Shown here: piece after piece, positions 10,601 through 19,585 of the stretch
How the letters are laid out: every line of letters starts with the position of its first letter
Numbering within the stretch: the first letter of the stretch is position 1
Source: Platanthera guangdongensis
Taxonomy: Eukaryota; Streptophyta; Magnoliopsida; Asparagales; Orchidaceae
Length of the DNA: 64,000 nt
NCBI GenBank assembly: GCA_039583875.1
Contig: CM077150.1
Span: 53,571,451-53,635,450 of the forward strand
Direction of reading: 5' to 3'
The notes under the pieces: generated by a model
Databases searched by the model: none
The model's input: the letters and a program-made list of their open reading frames with translations, nothing else
What the model was told of the DNA's origin: nothing
Translations under genes and position numbers: made by a program

Positions 10601-10734
10601 TACATCCTGAAGCAGTGGTTCCCAGGCTTAAACAGCAAACATCTTTAGGTGCAGCAGATGATACCAGATCAAAGAAGGAAGCCCTCAATCCTAACAGAGA
10701 GATTAAAATGGTTAAGGGCAAGGAAAAGAAATGA
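7633..10734 (+). CDS. SIRE-like element third ORF (so-called env-like), intact
   Basis: An open frame of 1033 codons; I prefer ATG 7633 (MAVSVAVLAAMK) because it follows a splice-acceptor-like AG, although the frame is open 30 codons further upstream. Residues about 20-225 form a folded-looking domain (LTPTILTEVF, RFMADVVGKVLLAKHSAHD, LCLMGALVDKKNLNWGEVFF) resembling the putative plant transposon protein domain seen in plant retroelements. About 270-430 is Pro/Ser/Thr-rich and 490-710 Ala/Val/Ser-rich. Then come KKIDALYDD (about 720), an acidic and a basic stretch, IPYYILHDCP (about 772), an Arg/Gly/Ser-rich stretch (about 845-886) and a charged C-terminal domain (about 922-1033). No signal peptide or membrane helix is evident from this start. 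Its function is unknown; an envelope role is not supported by what I see. Confidence 0.8.
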   Translation: MAVSVAVLAAMKFDIGFDIDIDSFSTTDQVFQDILGLFKDQNLTAIMTTRIKLASDEIKEWVYTAHNQDNSTIVGSISGTQVSLTPTILTEVFELRNGEDTVELSGDEYSELLARMGHSEGNPSKLFKRNLSVEYRFMADVVGKVLLAKHSAHDTISRYQLCLMGALVDKKNLNWGEVFFDLIKKKINKSFVNFGRIIGVFLQHRCPALLVSSGVHINASKRLSCALFGKWDRQISKPSRTSSSTPSGTRTLRVTPPQVSDPADHLAVVVASAPPPPIPYLPLPSTIPASSTIIISSPPPTSTPSPAPILPPPEDQFHPLFSYPPPDVTSSPSIPSFTLLDDSFMDDSPSSPPELPSSSTSFQALLHQIIDQPTFTPSISIPLSSISTLPTPQPSLPPFTSSPLPEPSAAPISSTSAPALEQVDLPALADRLYELLAPRLSLLLETSLDPLHLSVAALSARLSSLFPQAAPTAVCLDPDMSASRQGEMLYEESLHAVAVAASVTASVSLSAAAAVSTASSAPPLTAVDVPQAQVPPTAVLAIDLRSLLSVFDSAYFSCLPEVNAVQPPEDLSKALVPFSCCDPSIITSFVNSVYVAAENVDVAASSEENIIVASDIVAFTAAEVPVISDEPISKDILMIEAPEFEPSAVLDDIPSVSAVVSEVVAVVTSPVSITAVVSASTPSAPSSTSAAVISAVTTSTPAATTSASSASVQLKKNLMKKIDALYDDQSSETDEFKTDSDDSSAIIARKRKARSKVMKRVPPAKVKDNNDIPYYILHDCPITEHWMQYSKNQLKAMKKKRKYEKGSSQFQHSHPPPPPPPDAGAGGSSAAQPPARSHAPYQPHARSYNRGSQSRGSHSRRGGYRGSQRDIQVYSKGYSRQHSYSRGGQISSNTTSGSFPYKLKETVSVRPPQDNPSNRYEPPVPFEHPENNPAAWTARMKELAALDQIKKAREQGINSSNISTMSEQRQKEIERYASSKFFDADMYMELHPEAVVPRLKQQTSLGAADDTRSKKEALNPNREIKMVKGKEKK

Positions 10735-10884
10735 TATTGTAAGGTGACATTCTCTGATTTCTGATTATCTGAATGCTATATATTTCTGTGGTTCTGCAAT
10801 GTCTGGCTTGTTGTGTTTCTGTTTTGCTGCTTGTATGTTGTTATTTAAATTTTTTCCAAAGCTTATAAATAGTAATCCTAACCC

Positions 10885-10898
10885 AAATAGGGGGAGAT
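10885..10898 (+). other. Polypurine tract of SIRE-like element
   Basis: AATAGGGGGAGAT immediately precedes the LTR start TGTTGGAAC. It primes plus-strand DNA synthesis in LTR retrotransposons. Confidence 0.85.
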
Positions 10899-12412
10899 TG
10901 TTGGAACACCCTATTACTAATTTGGGTCAGGATCACTATGTCTCTAGGAATCTTTACTTGACCTCTTGTATAGCTTAATAGGTCAATTAGAATTGAGTCT
11001 AAGGGTTAGAAGTCTAGGTTTGGAAGCTGCCCTGAAGACCAAGATTTTTGTTTGGAGACTAAGTCATATCGTCGAGCTCAGCACGACGATTCGTCGAACT
11101 CCGATCGACGATCGTCTAGCTCAACTTCGACAGATCGTCGAACTCCATTCGAAGATCGCTGAGCTCAACTTCATTATATCGTCGAACTCCGTTCGACGAT
11201 CGGTGAGCTCAGGTCGACGATTTTGACTCTGCTTTGGATCTTTATCTCTGAGCTCAGGTCGACGATCTTTGAGCTCAGATCGACGATACTTTGCTGCTGT
11301 ATATTTCCAGATCGCTGAGCTCAGCTCGACGATAGCAGAGCTCAGTTCGACGATTTCAGATAACTTCAAGGATGTTTCTAGATTCAAATTCAAATCAGTT
11401 AAGGAGTTATTCTACAATTAATTCAGAGATTTCCTAGTCGTTTTCATTCATTTCTGGACCAAGTTTGAAGGGATTTTTCAAGGAATATTTCTGTGGACTT
11501 TCCTCCAGAAGAGATCTTGCAATTAAGGATGCAATTAATGCAGGCTAACGGCTATACTTGACAGAGAATGTTATTCTATTCTGTACCAGAGAATAAAAGA
11601 TAGAATGTTTTTGAGTCTCAAAGAGACATAGAGAGAGACACACAGATTACAGAGATACATTCAAAAATATTGTCTCAAAGAATTCTCTAGAGAACACTCA
11701 TCCAAGGAGATCAATCATTTCAGAAATCTTCGGATCTCTTTAGTTTCAAAGTGTTCAAGGCCAACATATTTTCAAGACTCCAGACACTCAACATTTCAGT
11801 CATTGCTGAAATCATCTATTGCTGGAGTTCAATCTTTGAAGGCCTATCACCCTCAGCAAAGCTTTTCTTCCTGAAGATCTCAAGGATTCAGGGGGAGCTT
11901 TGACATCAACAATCCACATAGTCTTCTCAGTTGTTTGAGAAAGAGAAGACTTCCATCACTCTCTCACCACCTCTTTGTAAAGGGTTTCTCAAACTCCCTT
12001 CAAACGTTTGAGCTTGGTTTTTGAGCACCTTGTCAAAAGCTCATTGGTGGCAAGACACCTGATCAAAAAATCTGCTTTGGTTTTTGAGTACCCTATCAAA
12101 AGCTCATTGGTGCCCAGGACACCTGATCAACTCATCCTGTAGTGGATTCCTACCTAGGGTGGTAGAAGAGTGGATGTACCCAAGTTTAGGGGAACCACTA
12201 TATTTCCTTGTGTCTTCTGGTTTTGCTTGTTTTCATTTTTGTTTCTGGCCTTGATTTTTCTGTGATTAGCTTTTGTTTTGTTTAGTTCTGTGATTAGACA
12301 TTTTACTGCTTCCCTGCTCACTCTTATTACAACAATTGTTGTAAAAAGTTTCAAAGCACCATATACTTTATTCACCCCCCTCTAGAGTATATCAGATCTA
12401 GCTGCACTTTCA
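10899..12412 (+). repeat. SIRE-like element 3' LTR (1514 bp)
   Basis: Begins TGTTGGAACACCC after the polypurine tract and ends CACTTTCA. The second SIRE-like LTR (44933-46578) has the same termini in reverse. The first third holds the array of CGTCGAGCTCAG/CGTCGAACTCC motifs (11065-11360). Near the end is a direct repeat of about 60 bp (GAGCTTGGTTTTTGAGCACC type, about 12008-12130), followed by TTCACCCCCCTCTAGAGTATA. The 5' partner LTR lies outside the window. Confidence 0.85.
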
Positions 12413-12415
12413 AAG

Positions 12416-14725
12416 TGTAACGACTCCATCCATTCATATAGCATACAATAGAAGGTCCGGTCGGGGCCCCATACCATATGCCACAAAACAGGACGCGAGG
12501 TTACAGGTTAATATCAAAACACAATTGCATCCTAACTTAGAGCATGATAGCGGAAGATTTTAACAATAATATTGAACTCCAACAATGAATGTCAACTATA
12601 TATATAAACAACCACATTTATATATAAACTCTCGAAGGAATGTACAACACATACAATATCATTTGGCCTTATGGCCTTATAGTTACTCTTTACAAGTGTG
12701 GATTCCAAACATCAGCGCGGCCGGCCACACATGAACAAAACACAACATTCTTTGTTTAGCCTTCAAGGGCTAGCAGCAGCATCAGGGACTTCGGCCCTTA
12801 TATGTCTCGCTCGGCTCTCCAGCACCTGCACAAGGATAGCCCACCAAACGATGGCAAACAGGGCAACAGTCAACATTCAGCTGAACAATTTATAACGACC
12901 CTACCCCTTTCCCGGGGCAATGGTATTTCTTCCCTGCAGACATAACAATTCATAGGCAGATATATCACACATTGTGCTCTCACGCACAAAACATACATCA
13001 CAACCGTCAGCCACGCGGCCCGACGATCCGTGCACTCAGGGCACATTCTTGGTGTACCGGCGAACCAGGGTCCCACCACCGTTTCAGGTCCGAAACCCGA
13101 TGGTAAAATTGAGCATTTAGTCTTAACAGCGCGCAGGTCTAAGACTCTCATTATGCGCTCCAACTGACCCACTTTCAGGTCTCCAAGTCGGACGGACATA
13201 ACGCAGGTACGGATCAGTCACCCCTTGTTGCTCAAGTCGCCTTGTCATCACCCAATACCAACGTACTTGAGGCAAAATCTAAGGCGCGGGTCGGTTTCAC
13301 CTTTTCTGTTCGGCATGAGGCCTTTTCAAGAGCTTGCAGGTTACAATAGCCATACTGTCCACCAAGGACTGGCTTCACAATAGCCACAATGTCCACCACG
13401 GACTGGCTTCATAAGAGCCACAATGTCTACCACGGACTGGCTTCACAAGAGTCACAATGTCCACCAAGGACTGGCTTCACAATCAACAAGGGGAGTTCAT
13501 GCTAGCATCCTTCACGATCGCTTAACGGGTTTCAACAGAAGCTCTCTTTCTGCACCCAACTCAACCCAAACCCTGCAACATCCTGCAGTGCCAGAAAACT
13601 GGTCTTGCCATAGCACACAACACAAGCATCACAAGGGTATTTTCCTGGACTACCACTCCAGTACTTCCTACTACAGCCCTTCACATGTTCAACCCATCGA
13701 CTCCACAAACTACATGTTTAACCACGGAGTCTTCTCCGGTGTGCAAATGAAACATCACCAATCCAGACCAACCTATCATGTGCTTCACACAACATGTCTA
13801 TTCCGTACTACACATTTCTGGATCTACATGCAGGACTATTGGGGATTCCAAGAATCAACCCAAGGGAAATCCCTCCGCAATCCACCCTCTGGTGGGGGAA
13901 ATCCATGCACATACCAAAAAGAAGGACTTTTCATGTCCAAGAAGGAAGATCGTTACCCTTGATGACCTCTTTGGAGCCATGGAAATCTAGCCAGTTGGAA
14001 AGTGCCGCAGCGGCCTTGCCTCCACAATTCTGGCCTCGGATCTCGATTCAGAACTCGGAAGCTCCACCGTCGGTCGGATTCCTTTCTCCTCATCCTCCTT
14101 GCTCTCCCTTCTCTCTTGCTCTTTTAGAAAGATAATGGCCAAGACTAAATGAGAGTTAATCTCTCATATCCCAGCCTTAAAGCAGTAGGGAGAAGCCTGG
14201 TCCATTAGATCCCAGATGAAGGAAATGAACGGCTACAAATCTTCCTCAAAACCCTATTTTTTGGGCTGACACGGCCTGTGACACGCCCATGTCACAGGTC
14301 GTGTACCTTAAGTGGCACACAACTGACTTAACTCGAACAGGAGACGGCCATGTGACACGCCCGTGTCATAGGTCGTGTGCCCTGACACGACTTCATACAT
14401 GCCCGTGTCTAGCCCATGTTCACCAAGCCTCATTGCCTTGTCCAAAACTACAGAAGGACATGGCCATATGACACGCCCATGTCACAGGCCGTGTTCCCCA
14501 CTCGAGGATTGTCGAGTGCATTTTCTCGAGTGGAGGTCGACGAATCAGAGGAGGACATGGCCTCGGACACGCCCGTGTTGCAGGCCGTGTTCCCTCTCGA
14601 GAACTCGTCGAGTGCATTTCGTCGAGCACTCGACAGGCTGCTCAACCATACAGAGCAGGACACGGCTTGGGACACGCTCGTGTCCCAGTCCGTGTTGCCC
14701 AGCCTTAACCATTTGGGGTGTTACA
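12416..14725 (-). repeat. Chromovirus 3' LTR
   Basis: On the minus strand it starts TGTAACACCCC (14725 downwards) and ends at 12416 with GTTACA. It holds four copies of a 34-bp tandem unit (CACAATGTCCACCA-GGACTGGCTTCAC core, 13348-13483) and, at 14270-14700, an array of ACACGCCCGTGTC palindromes. Open frames inside are short and low in quality, and I call none. Confidence 0.93.
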
Positions 14726-14740
14726 ACCCTCCCCTCCTTA
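14726..14740 (-). other. Chromovirus polypurine tract
   Basis: Minus strand AAGGAGGGGAGGGT directly abuts the 3' LTR and is preceded by the inverted sequence AAATTTCGGGACGAAATTT, a conserved feature at this position in Tekay/Del elements. Confidence 0.9.
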
Positions 14741-14854
14741 CAAGAAATTTCGTCCCGAAATTTGCACACAGTAAGGAAACAAAAAGCAAGATGTTATAGC
14801 TCCAAAAAAGTATAATACACCTTGACACGCACTGCACAATAGTTTAAACAAACA

Positions 14855-16110
14855 GCTCGAGAAATTCAGCTCGCATGGTCTGCTCTCGCTCCCATGTTAG
14901 CTCCTCACGGCCACAGTCGTCCCACCGGACTTTGACCATCCCGATTATCTTATTCCGCAACTATTTATCGGCTCTATCCTCAATCTGAATGGGCCTAACC
15001 TTCGTCGTTAGCCCATACTCAACTGGCACAGGATCATTCTAAATCACTTGATCTAGATCTTTGACGTCTTTCTGAAGCACAGATATGTGAAACACATCAT
15101 TCAATCCACTCAATTCTGCCGAAAGAGCTAGCTGATATGTAGCTTCCCCAACTCGCTCCACCACTTCAAACGGACCTAGATATCTCGCACATAACTTTTT
15201 CAGACGTCGAATCCTAGACACGCCTTTGAAGGGTTTAATCTTCAAATATACCCAATCGCCCACCGCGAACTCCATGTTCCGGTGCTTGGCGTTGTAGTAC
15301 TTTGCTTGACGATCCTTGGCTATCAGTAGCATCTCCCGAATAGAGTGTATCGTCGAGTTAGCTTCACCGACTTCTTTACGCTTATATAGTTTGGCCTCGC
15401 CTGCTTCTGCCCAAGCTAATGGTGTACGGCACTTCCGACCATACAAAGCTTCAAATGGTGCCACACCGATGCTTGCTTGGTAGCTATTGTTGTAAGCAAA
15501 CTCCACCATATAGAGCTGATCTTCTCATCTCTTACCAAAATCCAGGGCGCACATTCGGAGCATATCCCCCATTGTTCTGTTGGTCCTCTCAGTTTGGCCA
15601 TCCATTTGGGGATGAAAGGTGGTACTGAACGTTAACTTTATACCCAACAATTGATGGATTATCCTCCAATCGTTCGATGTGAATTGCCCATAACGGTCAC
15701 TCACGATGCTATGGGGAACACCGTGCAGTCGTACGATCTGCTCCACATAGAGCTTTGTCAAACTTTCCACTGAATCGTCCCTTTTGTTCGGAAGGAAGTG
15801 AGCCACTTTAGTCAACCGGTCTACAATCACCCAGATTGAATCATTCCCGTGTTGAGACCTCGGCAACCCGTGCACGAAATCCATTGAAATATCATCAAAC
15901 TTCCATTCCGGAATCCATAACTACTTCCAGAAACCTTCGGGCTTCTGGCATTCTGCTTTCACCAAAGCACAAGTTTGACATTTAGCCACATAATGAGCTG
16001 CCTTTCTTTAGTCCTGGCCACCAGAATATCATTTTCATATCCTTGAACATCTTTGTACTCCCTGGGTGAATTGAGTATTTTGTGAAGTGAGCTTCATACA
16101 ATAATTCTTC
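14855..16110 (-). pseudogene. Chromovirus integrase and chromodomain (degenerate)
   Basis: Read downwards from 16110: a degenerate HHCC zinc region (HFTKYSIHPGSTKMFKDMK), then the integrase core at 15884-15525 (MDFVHGLPRSQHGNDSIWVIVDRLTKVAHFLP and FHPQMDGQTERTNRT). The C-terminal part at 15509-15039 includes MVEFAYNNSYQASIG, the GPY/F-type LGPFEVVERVGEATYQL and HISVLQK. Beyond an in-frame stop the translation continues with a chromodomain (IIGMVKVRWDDCGREELTWE, REQTMRAEFLELF; about 14990-14855), containing one more stop. Chromodomains direct chromovirus insertion towards marked chromatin. At least two stops and one break near 15515 make it inactive. Confidence 0.88.
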
Positions 16111-16299
16111 TCTCAACTTACCCATACTTGGGACGCACAAACGACCCTCTTTCCATAAAAGGCCGTCATCCCAGGAGAATTAGCCATCGATCCCATCCTT
16201 TGCATAGCGTTGGAGACTTTCATCCAGCTCCGTTGCTCGTCGAACCATGTCTGCAAGGACATATTGTACCTCCGTCCAGTGTAAGCATGCATTGGCTGT

Positions 16300-17860
16300 G
16301 GAATTCTTGTCAACACAAGAAATCTCTAACGCTTACAACTCCTGGAGAAGATGCTCATCATGCATCTGCAACCAATTTTCCCTTGACGGAGTCCTATGAC
16401 TTAAGGCATCAGCAACCACGTTTTCCTTCCCGAGAGTATAATGAATATCAAAGGTGTAGACCCCAAGGAACTCCATCCAACTTCGTTGTCACATATTAAG
16501 ATCTTTCTGATCCAACAAGTACTTTAGACTCTTATGGTCCATAAAGATATCACTTTTATGCCATATAGATAATTCCCCCACAATTTAAGCGCAACGATCA
16601 ACGCCGCCAACTCCAAGTCGTGGACGGGATAATTTCGCTCATGCACTTTCAACTAACGTGAGCCATAAGCAATTACCTTTCCAAACTATAGAAGAACGCA
16701 GCCTAAGCTGCTCCCGGATGCATCACTATAGATCTCATAGCTGTCTGTACCACATGGCGATGTCAACATAGGCGTCGTGGTCAAATAAATTTTTAGCTAT
16801 TCAAAAGCTCGCGCGCACTCTGGCGTCCAAATGAACTTCTGATCTTTCTACGTTAATGTGGTAAGAGGCAAAGTGATCCATGAGAAGTTTTCAACAAAAT
16901 GTTTGTAGTAGCCTGCCAGTCCAAGGAAACTCCTGACCTCGGCCACCGAACACAACACTGGCCACTCCCGGATGGCTCTTATCTTTACCGAATCCACCAC
17001 AATGCCCTCTCCACTCACCACATGGCTAATAAAAGCCACTGATGAGTGCCAAAACTCGCACTTTGAGAATTTGGCGTAGAGCTTATTCCTCTGCAAGGTA
17101 TGCAACACCAACTGCAAGTGGTTTTCATGAACAGCTTCTGATTGAGAGTACACCAAGATATCATCAATGAATATAATCACAAACAGGTCCAAGTACTCTC
17201 GGAACGTTCGGTGCATTAGGTCCATGAACACCGATGGTGCATTACATAGCCCAAACGGTATTACTGTGAACTCATAATGACCATATCGTGTTCCAAATGC
17301 TGTTTTGGGAATGTCACCTTCCCGAATCCTCAATTGGTAATATCCAGATTTCAAATCAAATTTGGAATAGATGGCTAATCCCACTAGCTGATCGAACAAT
17401 TCATCTATCCGTGGAATCAGATACTTGTTCTTCTCTGTCAGCTTATTCAATTCACGATAGTCAATGCATAACCGTAAATTACTGTCCTTCTTTTTCACAA
17501 AAAGAATAGGTGTGCTCCAAGGTAACATACTTGGGCGTATGTACCCCTATTCCAACAACTCTTACAATTGGACTTTCAATTCAGCCATTTCCTTTGGCGC
17601 GACGTGATATGGCGAGCGGGCCACAGGTTTCGCACCTGGCACCAACTCAATCGTGAAGTCGATCTCCCGCTGGGGTGGTAGCCCATAAAGATCCTTAGAA
17701 AACACATACGCAAACTCCGATACAATCGGAACATCACTCACACTAGCCTTTGTCTCAACAGCCTGAATCAGCGTAAAGAATAACACTGCGCCCTTCCGTA
17801 CAGCATTGATGACTTGGAGTGCAGACATCAGGGTCCCGCTCACCCCTCACATACCAGCGA
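16300..17860 (-). pseudogene. Chromovirus reverse transcriptase and RNase H (degenerate)
   Basis: The linker between protease and RT (17843-17562) ends with PHVAPKEMAELKVQL. RT (17528-16848) reads [46 protein letters not shown], then FIDDILVYS with the catalytic aspartates, and [17 protein letters not shown]. RNase H follows out of frame with HERNYPVHDLELAALIVALK, FMDHKSLKYLLDQKDLN and GKENVVADALSH (about 16680-16390). Several stops and a frameshift lie between RT and RNase H. Order PR-RT-RH-INT identifies a Ty3/gypsy element. Confidence 0.9.
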
Positions 17861-17939
17861 ACTTAGTCTCAAGCTCGGTATTCTGGCCCAATGTGATCTC
17901 TTTTGACTTGCAATCAATACAGACACGCTGCTCCGAGAG

Positions 17940-18197
17940 TCAGTCCATACCAAAGATCACATCAAATTCCGATATCGGTAGCACAACTACATTCAAATAG
18001 AAATCCTGACTTCCTATTTGAACTGCCACATCGCAAGCCCTATCAGCAAGCATCAAACATACATTCGGTAACAACACCTTTACGCTATCTGTCGTCACAT
18101 GACTAGGTACTCCAATTCGAGTTACGAAGTCCTTCAACAGAAATGAATGTGAAGCACCCGTATCAAATAGTGCTCTCTCCAGGATGTTCCAAATCAT
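17940..18197 (-). pseudogene. Chromovirus aspartic protease
   Basis: An open stretch of 85 codons contains the active site FDTGASHSFL (about 18165) followed by the conserved strand CDVAVQIGSQDFYLNVVVLPI and DVIFGMD at its end, the usual pattern of retroviral-type proteases in chromoviruses. It is separated from gag and RT by stops. Confidence 0.85.
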
Positions 18198-18269
18198 AAC
18201 AAATCATATGGCAAACACATCACACACAATCTACACACAAAGCATGCAATAAGAAAAGCAATCAATAAC

Positions 18270-19368
18270 TTAAATCATACCTGTAATGACGTCACTTTGC
18301 ATTATGGCCTCCTGATGGCCAAGGTTGTAGACTCGGGGTTGCGCCTGGGATGCAGAGGACTCCACCACTGCCTTCCCATTCTCAGCATAAGATGCTCCCA
18401 TCTTCTTTTCACCCTTTGCTGGAGCAGCCCGACAGTCATGGGCTATAGGCCCCACTCCACCACAAGTAAAGCAGGTACGAGTCTCTGGCCTCGAAGTTGC
18501 CCCGACAGTACTGTTGAAGGAGCTTTCCAGACGGCTTGGACTTCTTGCCCCATTTCTTTTGATAGTACGACTTCCCCAGACGGGGCACTTTGAACTCTGG
18601 CTTTGTCACAGCCAAGGCCCTTTTCCCCTACACTTGCTTCATATCTTTCTCCAGCGCACACGTAGTATCGACCAACACCTGAAACCCTTGATTCACCGAA
18701 CTCGAGAGCAGGAATCGCAACTCATCCTCTAATCCTTCGTAAAACCTATTAGTTTTCCGTTGCTCGTCGGCGAAGATAGAGCCCGCATAGCATCCCAACC
18801 TTATGAACTCATGCAGGTAAGTCTCAACACTACTTTCTCCTTGTGTTAGCCATTGGAACTCATTTTCCATGGCAATGTGTCGTGCCGCTGGTAGGTGCTT
18901 TGCCAGGAATAGTCGCGAGAACTCCGCAATCGAGACTTGTGTTAACTGTCTGCCCTCTAAGTGGTGTAACTCGAGCTCGTCCCACCATAGCCAAGCCTCT
19001 CCTTCCAATAATAAGGTGGCCAAGGTGACCTTCTGATCTTCCTCCGTCCTGATCGCCGTCAATATACGCTTGACGCGCGACAACTAATCCTCCACCTGCG
19101 TTGGGGATCCCACGCTCGCAAACGTAGGAGGATTGAAGCTCATGAACTGCTTCAACTGTCGTTCAGCTGCTCAAGGATCCACAGCTGCAACAGGTTCTAG
19201 CCTTGCCCTAACCTGTTCTAACACCACTGTCGGTTGCGCTTGCCCCCGAGGCTGTGCTTGAAACATTGCAAATAGCGCCCCATCAACTAAGCGGACGGTT
19301 TTCGCAGAAGGGGGAGGCACTTCATCAAAACACTGGGGCTCTGACTGCCCAGCACCACTATGAGTCAC
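18270..19368 (-). pseudogene. Chromovirus gag (nonsense-mutated, altered zinc knuckle)
   Basis: Start MTHSGAGQSEPQCF at 19368. The frame continues through two stop codons (TGA at 19173-19171, TAG at 19086-19084) into the capsid part, with FNPPTFASV upstream of the second stop, then LLLEGEAWLWWDELE, FLAKHLPAA and YLHEFIRLGCYAG. The first stretch has the FNPP-F signature of chromovirus gag. The zinc knuckle near 18430-18470 reads CFTCGGVGPIAHDC: the histidine expected in CX2CX4HX4C is replaced by proline, which should abolish zinc binding. Frameshifts also occur near 18620. Confidence 0.85.
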
Positions 19369-19573
19369 CTATATGTGAACAAGACATACATTAGTTACCT
19401 CGCACAAGCAATAACAACAATTTAGGAACGCGCAGGTTCCTCAAACAAGTGTTTTTGCATTCCTAAAAGGATATTCTTGAGTTCATTAGTGTTAACGCGG
19501 GTCACACATACATGTGCTCGCCACCCCACAAAAGAATTCGACGACGAATTCGAAAGGGAAAGACCGAGATAGG
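19369..19573 (-). other. Chromovirus leader
   Basis: About 200 bases between primer site and gag start, without a convincing open frame; presumed untranslated leader. Confidence 0.5.
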
Positions 19574-19582
19574 CTGATACCA
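19574..19582 (-). other. Chromovirus primer binding site, tRNA-iMet type
   Basis: Minus strand TGGTATCAG lies three bases inside the 5' LTR end (LTR starts at 19586). It matches the complement of initiator methionine tRNA; the following GCC replaces the usual AGC. Confidence 0.8.
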
Positions 19583-19585
19583 AAA

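Larger units (their letters stand above)
1194..12412 (+). mobile_element. SIRE-like Ty1/copia retrotransposon, 5'-truncated in window
   Basis: From left to right the element shows a protease, integrase, reverse transcriptase and RNase H in copia order, a spacer, a very long third ORF, a polypurine tract and a 1.5-kb LTR. A long extra ORF after pol is the hallmark of the SIRE/Maximus lineage of copia. The gag and 5' LTR are missing because the family G LTR occupies 1-1193 and the window ends there. Pol is frameshifted several times, whereas the third ORF is open. Copia H (2588-5299) sits inside pol. The 3' LTR ends three bases before the gypsy element at 12416. Confidence 0.8.
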
